DNA of 64,000 nucleotides from Saprospiraceae bacterium (GTDB taxonomy: Bacteria > Bacteroidota > Bacteroidia > Chitinophagales > Saprospiraceae), in the NCBI GenBank assembly GCA_019187225.1, contig JABAQQ010000029.1:22099-86098 (forward strand). Direction: 5' to 3'. Shown in pieces: positions 1 to 9,343 of the stretch. Made by a program: the position numbers and the translations under genes. The notes under the pieces were generated by a model that saw only the letters and a program-made list of their open reading frames with translations, did no database searches and was not told the DNA's origin. Every line of letters begins with the position of its first letter. Position 1 is the stretch's first letter.

Positions 1-2
1 AG

Positions 3-176
3 AAAGTAGTGTGGGTGTTTACCAAAAGTAAAACCGTGATTTCCGCCACAGCGGATAAACCCTGGCAATTCTACGAGTGGGATAAGGATGTGGAGTTGCT
101 CAACGGTGTGATCATGAACATCGGTGCCTATATCCAATCGGAGGGATTCAATCCCGACCTGAATTCAGGCCGGTGA
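3..176 (+). CDS. C-terminal fragment of an unrecognised protein
   Basis: An open frame enters from the left window edge and ends at TGA 174-176, giving 57 residues that begin KVVWVFTKSK and end DLNSGR. The stop lies 1 bp from the stop of the convergent GLPGLI gene, as expected of a real gene end. The hydrophobic strand followed by a basic turn and an acidic stretch could be the end of a Uma2/PD-(D/E)XK protein, since two such proteins occur later in the window, but this is a weak guess. No start or domain core is visible. Confidence 0.5.
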   Translation, partial: KVVWVFTKSKTVISATADKPWQFYEWDKDVELLNGVIMNIGAYIQSEGFNPDLNSGR

Positions 177-177
177 T

Positions 178-933
178 TCAATACCGGATGCCCCAGAAAT
201 AAGGCTCCTCCGCCTTGCGCTTTTCTTCGAGGAATTTTTTCAGCACGTCCTGATATTCCGCTTCCCTGATCTTTTTGCCTTTGATCTTTTTAGGCAAATC
301 CAATTCTTTGTTCAGTTTTTTCATTTCGATCAGGTCGGCGGTGATAACCATAGCGCCATTGTTCACATCCACTTCGAGGATCAGGCCCGGCAAACCGCAA
401 AAGCGTTCCGGCCCTCCGCTGTGCGGTATATCCTGAGCAAACCAGGCCACAACTTTTTGCTGTTTTACGGTATCTTCCCAATAGGCTTTCATACAAATGT
501 GGCCGGCCACCTCCTTGAGATCGTTGTGGATTTTCCATTCGGGCATATAGAGCGAATCCTCGACGATGTATGTTTTGCCCAGCATTTCAATCACGTCATA
601 CGTTGTATTTTTTTCAAAATTCCGCTTGATGTAATAGGCGTCTTTTCGCCAGGAATAGCCCTGATCGTCCGCTTCGGCTTTTTCTTCCGAGTCTTCGTAT
701 TTGGATTCGGTGGCGGTGAAAAAGAAATTAGCGTACATCTTCCATTCCGAATCATTGCCCCACATGTAGGCGATCCTTTCTCTGCTCTGTTTGCTCAGAT
801 AATCCACCGCCGCCATTTTTTTTGCCCAGTCGTGTACGATGAGATAGCGGACGCGGCCTTCCAGGGGCGCCTGATCCTGTGCGAGGGCGGAAAAAGAAAT
901 AAGTAAGGTAAAGAAAAGCACTATTTTTTGCAT
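178..933 (-). CDS. GLPGLI family secreted protein
   Basis: A 251-residue protein with a clear signal peptide (MQKIVLFFTLLISFSALAQ) and, at about residues 179-185, the segment CGLPGLI that names the family, here followed by LEVDVNNG. The middle is rich in aromatic and charged residues and the C-terminus ends EEPYFWGIRY. The family is specific to Bacteroidota, is exported to the periplasm or surface and has no established function. It is commonly encoded beside TonB-plug outer-membrane barrels. Here it lies downstream of such a gene on the same strand, separated by a heptamer repeat array, so co-transcription is plausible. Length and signal peptide are typical and the gene looks intact. Confidence 0.9.
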   Translation of the reverse strand: MQKIVLFFTLLISFSALAQDQAPLEGRVRYLIVHDWAKKMAAVDYLSKQSRERIAYMWGNDSEWKMYANFFFTATESKYEDSEEKAEADDQGYSWRKDAYYIKRNFEKNTTYDVIEMLGKTYIVEDSLYMPEWKIHNDLKEVAGHICMKAYWEDTVKQQKVVAWFAQDIPHSGGPERFCGLPGLILEVDVNNGAMVITADLIEMKKLNKELDLPKKIKGKKIREAEYQDVLKKFLEEKRKAEEPYFWGIRY

Positions 934-947
934 AACAGATCAATTTA

Positions 948-1060
948 ATTGCGGATTGCGGATTGGGGATTGGGGATTGGGGATTGGGGATTGCGGATTG
1001 CGGATTGGGGATTGATCTGAAGCGGTAAATCCGCAATCCGCAATCCGCAATTCCCAATCA
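948..1060. repeat. Heptamer array GATTGSG with inverted arm
   Basis: Eight or nine tandem 7-bp units (GATTGCG or GATTGGG) run from about 948 to 1014. After a 16-bp spacer, three to four inverted units (CCGCAAT type) follow at 1031-1060. The two arms can pair to form a long hairpin in the gap between the barrel gene and the GLPGLI gene. The array could act as a transcription or mRNA-stability element, but nothing in the sequence proves that. Confidence 0.85.
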
Positions 1061-1062
1061 AA

Positions 1063-3876
1063 TCACCACCAGTTATTTTTGTTCAATTTGTTTTCGTAAC
1101 CGCGCATATTGTAACTGGCGCTTAGCATGAAATAACGCGCCAGTGTGGGGGCTATGTTGCGGACAACGTAATTCTGTGTGCCGTTTTGCGTGATGCTGAT
1201 GCGGCGGTCGAGCAGGTCGAAAACGGCGAGGCGCAGTTCGAGCCGGTTTTCCTTGCCTATCAGCCGGCGCACCGAGGCATTCCAGATCGGCACATCACGG
1301 TCGAATCCGTAGCGGTCGTTGCGGTAAATATTGTAATTGAAATTGCTCTCCAGGAAGAATTTATTCGCGAATTGCCACTTGGTGGAAGCATTCACGCCGT
1401 AGTTCCGGATCTTTTGGTTTTGCTCTTCCTGTATGGAGTAGGTGATGTTGTTGGGATTGATATAAGCCCCTGCTCCAAAAATGAGTTTGTTGCCTGGCGT
1501 AAAATTCAACCCCGCATTGAGCCGGTAGCCTCTGTTGCGGGTTTCGTTTTCTTCACCGTTGACAAAAGCGGGGGTGTTTCCGAAGTTCAGGCTTCCGTTG
1601 AGGTTCATCGTCAGTTTGGTCTTGACAATAGGAAAATTGGACCACAGGTACATGTTGAATTCTTGTCCGCCCGAAACATTTTCAGGTCGGGAAGTCGTGC
1701 GTATTCCCACACTGTCGAGGGCCTCGATCGTTTGACTGTACACGATCTGATTGTCGTACAGGTTCAGATTGGAGCCTATGCCGATGCTGCTCATATTGGC
1801 TGGGTTCCAGCGATTGAGATTGAGTTCGATACTGTGATTGCGCTCGGGGTCGAGGTTTGGATTGCCCTCCGTCCGGAAAAGGGGGTTGTTTTGGTTGGGT
1901 ACCGGCTGAAGGTCGTTGGGTTGGGGTTCGCGAACGTTGTATCCGTAGTTGGTGTGCAGCCAGATATTGTTCTTGAACTCATAACTGAGACCGATGTTCG
2001 GCGTCCAGTTCAGGAAATCGCGGTCAATGGGGTCTGCGATCAGGGGCGCGTTGCGGTCGCGGGAGTATTCGCCGCCCAGACTCAGTTGCTGCGCCGCGAG
2101 GCCGACCGAAACGTTCAGCCCTTCATTGGAATAACGGATGCTGGAGCCGACGCGGTTGTAGAGAATGTCGTAGTGGTAAAAAATACTCAGGCTGTCTATG
2201 CGCTGTCCGTTGTTTTCGGGGTCAGCTACCTGGCGGTCCACTTCGTTGCTGGAAGTACTGAAATTGTAAAACGTTTCCCAGTACCATTTTTTCGACAGCG
2301 GTTCGGTGAACAACAGACTCGATTTCAACTGCATTGCCCGGTTTTCATTGGCATTCAACTGGCGGATCTGCTCGGTAAAAGTATTGGCGTCGAAGAAGCG
2401 GTTGATCGAGAACGTGTTTTCGGAGCCGTCCGTCCGGTTGTGGTTGTAACCGGCGCTGGCAGCGAAGGAGCGGCCTTTTTTCCGGAAGCGGTGGCGGAAA
2501 ATGGCAGCACTGGTCATTCGCCACGAATCGAGGTCGTTGTCCTGCTCCATCTGCAGGCGATTGGTGGTAGCACCGTTCTCCAGGAAGAACAACTGGGATT
2601 GACCGGTGGTCGCGTCATTGTGGCTGAGTCTGCCTTGCGCCTTGATGATGAGGAGGTTGTTGGAGTCGAGGTCTTTTTCGAAGCGGGTATTGAGGCTGTG
2701 GTTCTGCCGGAAATCCGTTTTTTGGGTCGTATCGGAGTTGAAAAACGAAGTCCCTTCGGCGAAAGTCTGGCGGTCGGTGAACTGGTCGAGTTGAAGATCC
2801 GTCTGGTTATAGAAATAACTGACGTTGAACTTGGCTTTTTTGTTGTCGAAATTGTAGTTGGCGCCGCCGCCGTAGTTTTCGGTAAAGCCGCGTCCGTCGA
2901 AGTTGTTGAGCGGCGAATCGTCGCCGCCGAAGACAAAATAGCGCCCGCCGCCGTTGTTGAACCCGAAGTCGCCGTTGTCGAAATCGCTGAATGTGCTCTG
3001 GCCCTTGAACTCGCCGTAATCCTCCCAGTTCACGCCCGTCTGGTTGATGTTGTTGCCGTAGCCGATAAAGGAAAGTTGCTCCTTTTGGTTGAAGCGGTTG
3101 TAGTTGCCGCGCGCCGCCCAGCGGTCTTCGTTGCCCAATGCCCCTGTCAATTTTCCGAACGAACCTTTTTTGTATTCATCTTTCAACTCCAGGTTCATCG
3201 CCTTTTCTTTTTTGCCGTCGTCCACGCCGGTGAGTTTGGCTTGTTCCGATTGTTCGTTGTACACCTGCACTTTGGAAAGCGTTTCGGCGCCGAGGTTTTT
3301 GGTCGCTGCCTTGGGGTCGTCGCCGAAAAAGGTTTTGCCGTCCACATACACGCGTTTCACGTCCTTGCCCTGCGCTTTGATGTTGCCGTCGCCGTCCACC
3401 TCGATGCCGGGAAGTCGCCGCAACAGATCCTCGACGGTGGAGCCGGGCGGCACTTTGAACGATGAGGCGTCGTATTCGATGGTATCGCCCCGGATGCTGA
3501 GCGTGGCCTTGGCAGCTTTGACCACCACTTCGAGCAATTCAGTGGTGATCGGTTTGATCCACAGCGTGCCCAGGTCGTTCACAGCAGTGGCCGACGGCTC
3601 CAGGCGCATTTGAAGAGGCAGGTAACCGACGTACGACACTTTGAGCAAATAGGCCTGATTTTTTACATTTTTCAATTGAAAAAAACCCTTTTCATCACCG
3701 CGCGTGAAATTGACAAGCGTGGAGTCCGATGGATTCAGCAGCATGACCGTCGGGAGCACCACTTCGTCGCCGGAAGTATCGGCGACAATACCTTTGATCG
3801 TGACGCGGGAAGGATTTTGTGCTGAAAGTATGGCGCTGAAAAACAGCAGAGCGGGAAGCAAAAGGCGTTTTTGCAT
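1063..3876 (-). CDS. Outer-membrane beta-barrel protein with carboxypeptidase-like and TonB-plug domains
   Basis: A 937-residue protein starting at the ATG at 3874-3876 (MQKRLLLPALLFF), which gives a clean signal peptide ending LSAQ. An upstream in-frame ATG would only add a non-signal extension. Residues about 25-120 form a CarboxypepD_reg-like fold (VTIKGIVADTSG, YLLKVSYVGYLP). A plug-like region follows (SIRGDTIEYDASSFKV, VEDLLRRLPGIEVDGDG, VYVDGKTFFGDDPKAA), and the remaining ~700 residues are the alternating strands of an outer-membrane barrel of the OMP_b-brl_3 type. No TonB box is obvious. The neighbouring GLPGLI gene is the usual partner. The substrate is unknown. A weak promoter (TATATTTT at 3918-3925 on the minus strand) lies upstream. 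Confidence 0.9.
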   Translation of the reverse strand: MQKRLLLPALLFFSAILSAQNPSRVTIKGIVADTSGDEVVLPTVMLLNPSDSTLVNFTRGDEKGFFQLKNVKNQAYLLKVSYVGYLPLQMRLEPSATAVNDLGTLWIKPITTELLEVVVKAAKATLSIRGDTIEYDASSFKVPPGSTVEDLLRRLPGIEVDGDGNIKAQGKDVKRVYVDGKTFFGDDPKAATKNLGAETLSKVQVYNEQSEQAKLTGVDDGKKEKAMNLELKDEYKKGSFGKLTGALGNEDRWAARGNYNRFNQKEQLSFIGYGNNINQTGVNWEDYGEFKGQSTFSDFDNGDFGFNNGGGRYFVFGGDDSPLNNFDGRGFTENYGGGANYNFDNKKAKFNVSYFYNQTDLQLDQFTDRQTFAEGTSFFNSDTTQKTDFRQNHSLNTRFEKDLDSNNLLIIKAQGRLSHNDATTGQSQLFFLENGATTNRLQMEQDNDLDSWRMTSAAIFRHRFRKKGRSFAASAGYNHNRTDGSENTFSINRFFDANTFTEQIRQLNANENRAMQLKSSLLFTEPLSKKWYWETFYNFSTSSNEVDRQVADPENNGQRIDSLSIFYHYDILYNRVGSSIRYSNEGLNVSVGLAAQQLSLGGEYSRDRNAPLIADPIDRDFLNWTPNIGLSYEFKNNIWLHTNYGYNVREPQPNDLQPVPNQNNPLFRTEGNPNLDPERNHSIELNLNRWNPANMSSIGIGSNLNLYDNQIVYSQTIEALDSVGIRTTSRPENVSGGQEFNMYLWSNFPIVKTKLTMNLNGSLNFGNTPAFVNGEENETRNRGYRLNAGLNFTPGNKLIFGAGAYINPNNITYSIQEEQNQKIRNYGVNASTKWQFANKFFLESNFNYNIYRNDRYGFDRDVPIWNASVRRLIGKENRLELRLAVFDLLDRRISITQNGTQNYVVRNIAPTLARYFMLSASYNMRGYENKLNKNNWW

Positions 3877-4173
3877 GAGAGGTCGTTGAGTAGTTCCAAT
3901 GTTTATTAAGCGGGACGAAAATATATTCGTTAGTACACAAGGTGCGGGCACTTAGACAAAAACGACCGGGCAGACTGCGAATGCTGCCATACAGGTTATA
4001 AAAACCATTGGTCGAGAACGCCGTTACAGAAAAAACCATCTGAATTCTTCCTTCACCCTGGCCTTTTTCTCAGGTGCCAAACCGGCAGCAAATGCTGCTC
4101 CGCGCGCCGTAAATAAAATTGACGGATAATGACTTTATCCAGCGTACGGAGGTTGCATCACCGGTCATATACA

Positions 4174-6981
4174 TCAGGCGGCATCGCGAAACTTTTTTTC
4201 AGAGAAAAACGAAGGGGCCAACCATTGCACCAATACCGCAAGCAGGAACAGCCCGCCAACCGCATAAAACCATACAGAAAGGTTGTTTTTTTCAAACACT
4301 ACCCTGCCATCCACGCCGGTCAGTGTAAAGGCGGCCCAGTGAAACGGCGCTTTGCGGGCGTCGGGCAAAGAGGACGCGAGGTAGCGGAGCTTGGCTTGGC
4401 GGAGCGCCTCGGCCTTGGGCAAACCTGCGTCCAGGCTTTCATAAAAAGCGGAAAAAAGGTCAGCGGTAGAGCGCTCATTCACCTGCCAGTGGCTTGCCAC
4501 AAGGCTCCGCGCGCCCGCGTAGGCGAACGCCCGCGCCAGGCTGAGCACGCCCTCGCCTTCGGCAAAACGCCCGGCGCCCGTCTCGCAGGCGCTGAGCGAC
4601 ACGAGCGAAGCGTGGAGGCGTTGGGCATAAATTTCCGGTAGGGTCAGCCGCCGGTCGTACAATTCGATGCCGGGCACGTCGCGCCCTCCGGCGTCGGCGT
4701 GGGTAGAGAGGTGCAGCGCGTTATAGCGCGGGGCGCTTTTTAAAAATTCGGTCGTGGTCGCTTCCGCTCCGTTCAGTACCGCAGCGCCGGCGGACTCCGG
4801 CGCGTCGCGGAGGCTGTTGGGCAAAACGGCAAGACCGTCGCGGGCGGCATCGGCAAAAGGGGCAATATGAAGCAACCCGTTCTTCGGCGGCTTGCCCGTT
4901 TCGGGCAAGGTCAGCAAGGTGGCCGACCAAACGTATTGCACGGTTTTCGAGCGCAATAGATACGGCGCGGTGCCGTAACTGCCCGTATGCGGCGCGGTCA
5001 GCAGCGCCTCGAAAGGCAGGTAACACAACAACCCGTCGGGGGCGATGACAAGGGACCGGTCGGGGGCCAGGAACGTATCGGGAAACAGTTTTTGAAATAA
5101 AGTGTGGCTTGCCGTAAAGCACGAAGTGGGATCGCTCTGTTGCGCATTTTTATCGGCCAACGTGGTCAGAAAACCGGAAAGCGTCCGCGCCAGCAAGCTA
5201 TCACGCTTGACTTCAAACGCCGTTATGCCATGGCGACGCACCGCCGCGCACAAGTAGCGGTCGCCCGCGTCGTACCAAGAAAACAAAATGGTGGTATCTG
5301 GCAGCGCAGCCTGAATGACCGATAAGTTGGCTGTCAGATCGGCCTGGTTATATTGACGGAACTGGGGGTACTGTTTTTTCAACCCGGTGAGCAAATCATC
5401 ATACGCTTTTTGCTGCCGGAACGCGATGTCTTTCGCGTGTACTATCGCTGTCGAATCGCCGCTTAATTCTTTCTCTTTCAGGTCTATTGCGGCGATGGCA
5501 GCTTCGAGTCGCAGGTTGTTCTCTTTTTCCAGCAGGGAATCGGGGATGCCCGTGAGGGCCAGCGCGCGTTGCTGTTGCAGCGCGTCGCCGAGTGCCTGGG
5601 CTTTCGATTGCTCGATGAAGGCGAAGAGGCGGGCGAGCTGGTTGTTGTCGCCGGTTTCTTTCCAGAGTTGCCAGAGGTTGAGCGCAGCGGCATCATACGC
5701 CGCACGATTGCTGGCGGCAAGGGCGAATTTGTCGGCGTCGTTGCCGTAGGTGCGGCGCAATCTGGCGGCGACGGCGAAGGAGAGATCAAAGCAGTGGGCA
5801 GCGTTGAGGCGCAAATCTGTCATTCCATTGCCGGGAACCCCTGCAACGGCCTTTTTCAACAGCGCCTGCGCCTTCGCCGCAGCGGCGCGCAGGGCCTGCG
5901 ATTCGAGTCCGGCGTCTTCTACCGGCGGATTGTCGCCGGGGTTCAGGCTGTTGAAGTTGGGAAACGCCTGAACGAGGGCTTTTTGATAAAACGCTAACGC
6001 CCTGTCGGTCTGCCGCTGTTGTTCGTAAAAAAGCCCGGTTTCGACGTAGAGTTTTGCCATTTCGCGGCTTTTGCCGGAGTAGAATTTTTTGCCTTCGGCT
6101 TCGGCCTGCCGGAAATAGGATTCGGCCTGGCGGGGGTTATTTTGGAGGGCGGCGATTTCGGCGAGGGCGGCGAACGCACGGATGCGGTTGTCGCCTTTTG
6201 AAGGTATTTCCTGGTAATATTTCAAGGCATCGAGAGTATGAGTCCGGGCTGCCGCCCAATCATTGCGATGTAAGGCAAGGGCAGCGCCCACATCGTTCAG
6301 GGATGCAATGTTCGACGGCGATTTTTGGAATTCGGCGCACCCTAGCTTATAGTATCGTTCGGCAGCCTCAAAACTGTCCAGGAAGATATACGATTTGGCT
6401 AATTGAGCATATACGCCTGCATTTTGAGATCGCGAGGTATCGGCGCGCAAGGCCGCTTCAAAGTAAGGTATAGACTGGCGATCATTGGAATAACGGAGCA
6501 ATATCTGAGCAACATTTTTATAGGCATAAGCCAGACTCTGACCTTTGAATTTATTTTTTTCGTATATCCGTATAGCAGCCTGATAAGCTTGCAACGCATC
6601 GCCATATTCTTGCAGCATACGGGATTGAAATGCTTCCCATCCCAAAATATTTGCCGCTATAATCGTATTGCCCATTCCTCCGTTTTGCAGAGTGACGAAT
6701 GCCTGCCTGAGCCGTTGCCTGGCCTGGGTATGGTCTTGCAATTCTGTGAGCGCGTCCGCAGCAATTATAGTATAGTCCGTAAATTTTTCCCACTCCCCCC
6801 GGTCGGCACTGGCCGATATGGCCGGATCGGCCAGACGGAGCACTTCTCCATATTTTTTCTCCTCCATCAGGCCAGCGACCCGCATTTTAAGTGTATCGGG
6901 ATCTGGTGTGGTTTGGGAAAATATTATAGGAAAAAACAAGAAACATCCCAATATCAGGACGGCAGTCAGCGAGCGTCTCAT
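4174..6981 (-). CDS. TPR and CHAT-domain protein, membrane anchored
   Basis: A 935-residue protein. The ATG at 6979-6981 (MRRSLTAVLILGCF) gives a signal peptide; a TTG 15 bp upstream is less likely. Residues about 30-400 are TPR-like helical repeats (YAYKNVAQILLRYS, AQLAKSYIFLDSFEAAERYY, ALAFYQKALVQAF). A helical linker follows, then a CHAT caspase-like peptidase domain at about 600-890. The expected His/Cys dyad is present: H761 in ALHLSTHADAGG and C799 in SLSACETGAG. A hydrophobic segment near the C-terminus (LSVWFYAVGGLFLLAVLVQW) should anchor it, leaving a short basic tail. The gene follows the PKD protein by 36 bp on the same strand, so the two probably form an operon. CHAT proteins cleave partner proteins in several conflict and death systems; the target here is unknown, and an extracytoplasmic location is unusual. 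Confidence 0.88.
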   Translation of the reverse strand: MRRSLTAVLILGCFLFFPIIFSQTTPDPDTLKMRVAGLMEEKKYGEVLRLADPAISASADRGEWEKFTDYTIIAADALTELQDHTQARQRLRQAFVTLQNGGMGNTIIAANILGWEAFQSRMLQEYGDALQAYQAAIRIYEKNKFKGQSLAYAYKNVAQILLRYSNDRQSIPYFEAALRADTSRSQNAGVYAQLAKSYIFLDSFEAAERYYKLGCAEFQKSPSNIASLNDVGAALALHRNDWAAARTHTLDALKYYQEIPSKGDNRIRAFAALAEIAALQNNPRQAESYFRQAEAEGKKFYSGKSREMAKLYVETGLFYEQQRQTDRALAFYQKALVQAFPNFNSLNPGDNPPVEDAGLESQALRAAAAKAQALLKKAVAGVPGNGMTDLRLNAAHCFDLSFAVAARLRRTYGNDADKFALAASNRAAYDAAALNLWQLWKETGDNNQLARLFAFIEQSKAQALGDALQQQRALALTGIPDSLLEKENNLRLEAAIAAIDLKEKELSGDSTAIVHAKDIAFRQQKAYDDLLTGLKKQYPQFRQYNQADLTANLSVIQAALPDTTILFSWYDAGDRYLCAAVRRHGITAFEVKRDSLLARTLSGFLTTLADKNAQQSDPTSCFTASHTLFQKLFPDTFLAPDRSLVIAPDGLLCYLPFEALLTAPHTGSYGTAPYLLRSKTVQYVWSATLLTLPETGKPPKNGLLHIAPFADAARDGLAVLPNSLRDAPESAGAAVLNGAEATTTEFLKSAPRYNALHLSTHADAGGRDVPGIELYDRRLTLPEIYAQRLHASLVSLSACETGAGRFAEGEGVLSLARAFAYAGARSLVASHWQVNERSTADLFSAFYESLDAGLPKAEALRQAKLRYLASSLPDARKAPFHWAAFTLTGVDGRVVFEKNNLSVWFYAVGGLFLLAVLVQWLAPSFFSEKKFRDAA

Positions 6982-7017
6982 TTTGAAATTTTGCAATTGA
7001 ATGATACGCCCGCAATT

Positions 7018-9132
7018 TTATGGTTTTTTTATAATCTTCCAAACAATAACTGATACGACTGCCAAGGCAAGCGCACCTATCAGGTAACCAATTAAAGATC
7101 TATTGCAGTTGGCTTTTTGAGGATAAAACACCTTAGTACAGCCGTTGGCATCTGTAACTGTCGCTTTTACCGTAGTTTTGTTTCTTAATCCGAGCAATAC
7201 CGGCCCCGATGCGGTTTGGGTTTGCCCCTGCTGATCTTGGTAAATCCAGTTTACAGTATAAGGTGGAGTCCCCCCTGATATAACCAGGTTTGCTTTACAA
7301 TCTGTAGGCGCATCGTCTACTTGCAAAGGCGACGGTTCTTGAATAATAAATTTTTGTTCCAACGTGCATCCGGTGCTAAGGTCTGTCACGCCAAAATGAT
7401 ATTCGGTCTGACCGGATTGATAAGGCATCGAGCAAGTGACCCCTGTGACATTGCACAAGTGCCATTGCAACTGAGAAGGAGTACCTTCATAGCCGCTGAC
7501 AGTCGCTGTCAGTTGGCCGCTACCGCCGCCCGCGCAAAGGCCCCCGGTAATTTGAGGAACAATTTCCATGTCAAGGTTACAAAGATTGAATGCCCCGACG
7601 TGAATGACCATGTACCGGCAAGGATCATCTGAAGATGCCACCAACGTATATTCCCGGTGCTTCAAATCGGTTAGTCCGGGATTCTTTATCGCTGCATTGT
7701 TCAAACCTTCCGACGGATACCAGTGATAACGATCATGATCACCAATCCACAGAGCCAATGCATCCGATAAAATATTATTTCCCAAAATAAACGTGTCGGT
7801 TACCGTCGTATCGGGGGCAACTACAGAACACTCGAGGCAATTAGTGCAATTGATATGGGCTGTGGCAAGGGAAGTATTGATAGGCGGGTTGCAATCAAAG
7901 AACACTTTGGCTCGATTCAAAATTGCATTGCAATATGCCTGACTCGACTCAATCTGACATCTGAAAGTAAAAGTGGCTTTAGTAGCATCTTCGTCGAACA
8001 ATGTGCCATAGCCCGGCTCATTCAAGCCATGCAATTGTAAATTGGGGAAATCGAACACCACCGTCCGCTCGTCCGGGTCAGAACTTTCCCAGGAAACTGA
8101 GGGTTGCTGCGGGGTGTCCCAACTGAGCATAGTCGGGATAGACCGCTCCAAATACTTATCCAGTTCATCCAAGACCTTAACAGAAGAGGTCATGCCCGGC
8201 CCATCGTTCTGGAAAGTCACAGTAAAATCTACATATTGGGCATCTTCGCAAATATGGGATTGAATCGCAAATTTTTTATTAGGGTCATGTGAAAGGGTAA
8301 TTTGCTGAGCAGTGAGTTCGTCCGAGTCCGTAATGGTAGTGATGTCGGAGCATGCACCCACCGAAGTGGTCCATTCAGCGGAAAAGTCTACCTTAGGTTT
8401 TGTCTCCATGATGGTCCCCGATGCAAGGTCATTAGTCCTGAACCGCAGGAATATACTGCGCTGTTCTTGTTGTGCCAATTGCTCAAAACTTACTGTGAGA
8501 GTCCCGGAATTATTAATAGCAGACGTTGTGGCCGAAGGAGGAGTTTCCTTGTTATTGTCAGTGTGAAATAAATCAATACCCTCATAGGTCATGACATCTT
8601 TATCAAAATAAAAATTCAAAGTGCCATCCAGCGCGGCCCGGCAATTCGGTTGATTGTGAGCATAAGTAATGATGTATGTAATAATGTCATTTTTCTTCGG
8701 GTCACGGGTGCTTTGCAGTCGCACGGCGTCGTTGCCCATGATTACCGAAATAGGGGACTGAGTGGACACATTTCCTGAACTAACCGTAACAGTTCTGTAA
8801 AGCGCTTTAGGCGGTTTATCGTTGTCATCATAAGTTGGAGTTATCTCCGCATAAGCTTGGTAAGTACCTGCAGCACTGTAAGTAAAAGTCATGGCATCAA
8901 AATCCGCTTTGCTGCCTTTCCAAAAAGTGCCGTCACCTAAGCTGAGAAAGACCTGCCAGTTGTCATCCCCTTCGCTCCCCTGAGCATCGAGATTTGATCC
9001 GAAATCAAATTGGTAAGTCAGGGAGGTGGGGTTGGAGTACTGTAAATCCGGGTCGTAGAGAAAAAATGAAAAGCATATTGCCGTAATTCCCCATGCCAAT
9101 GAAACAACGAAAAAAGATTTAACCGCCTTCAT
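7018..9132 (-). CDS. Membrane-tethered PKD/conserved-repeat surface protein
   Basis: A 704-residue protein. The ATG at 9130-9132 (MKAVKSFFVVSLAWG) precedes a signal-like segment; longer in-frame starts lack this. Residues about 30-130 look like a PKD domain (VFLSLGDGTFWKGS, YSAAGTYQAYAEI). Two blocks of Bacteroidota conserved repeat follow, including one beginning LSHDPNKKFAIQ and ending in FDCNPPINTS. A cysteine-rich SprB-like repeat region with VTDLSTGCTLEQ and VTDANGCTKVF motifs comes next. The C-terminus is a single transmembrane helix (LIGYLIGALALAVVSVIVW) with a basic tail instead of a T9SS sorting domain, so the protein is probably held in a membrane. The CHAT gene lies 36 bp downstream. 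No enzymatic motif is visible. Confidence 0.8.
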   Translation of the reverse strand: MKAVKSFFVVSLAWGITAICFSFFLYDPDLQYSNPTSLTYQFDFGSNLDAQGSEGDDNWQVFLSLGDGTFWKGSKADFDAMTFTYSAAGTYQAYAEITPTYDDNDKPPKALYRTVTVSSGNVSTQSPISVIMGNDAVRLQSTRDPKKNDIITYIITYAHNQPNCRAALDGTLNFYFDKDVMTYEGIDLFHTDNNKETPPSATTSAINNSGTLTVSFEQLAQQEQRSIFLRFRTNDLASGTIMETKPKVDFSAEWTTSVGACSDITTITDSDELTAQQITLSHDPNKKFAIQSHICEDAQYVDFTVTFQNDGPGMTSSVKVLDELDKYLERSIPTMLSWDTPQQPSVSWESSDPDERTVVFDFPNLQLHGLNEPGYGTLFDEDATKATFTFRCQIESSQAYCNAILNRAKVFFDCNPPINTSLATAHINCTNCLECSVVAPDTTVTDTFILGNNILSDALALWIGDHDRYHWYPSEGLNNAAIKNPGLTDLKHREYTLVASSDDPCRYMVIHVGAFNLCNLDMEIVPQITGGLCAGGGSGQLTATVSGYEGTPSQLQWHLCNVTGVTCSMPYQSGQTEYHFGVTDLSTGCTLEQKFIIQEPSPLQVDDAPTDCKANLVISGGTPPYTVNWIYQDQQGQTQTASGPVLLGLRNKTTVKATVTDANGCTKVFYPQKANCNRSLIGYLIGALALAVVSVIVWKIIKKP

Positions 9133-9343
9133 AGTATCTCTGATTTTTTGAAATAAAAAAATATTACATTGAAAAGCCAAAAGTTGAAAAAACAATTCAT
9201 TCCCGAAAGAAAAAAGTTCCAAACCGGCATTCAGCCGACATTTTTTTCGATAAAATCCACGAAACGGGAAATTTGTTACCCTTAAAAAAGCATTTGCTTC
9301 GATTGAATGCCGGTATTGTGTGGAAGTTCGCCGTTCACAGCCA

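Noticed and set aside
1186-3465. 759-codon open frame antisense to the outer-membrane barrel gene
   Set aside because: Long antisense frames arise here from codon bias of the real gene; the sense frame has signal peptide and domains, this one has none. The same applies to 13378-15171 and 62164-63705.
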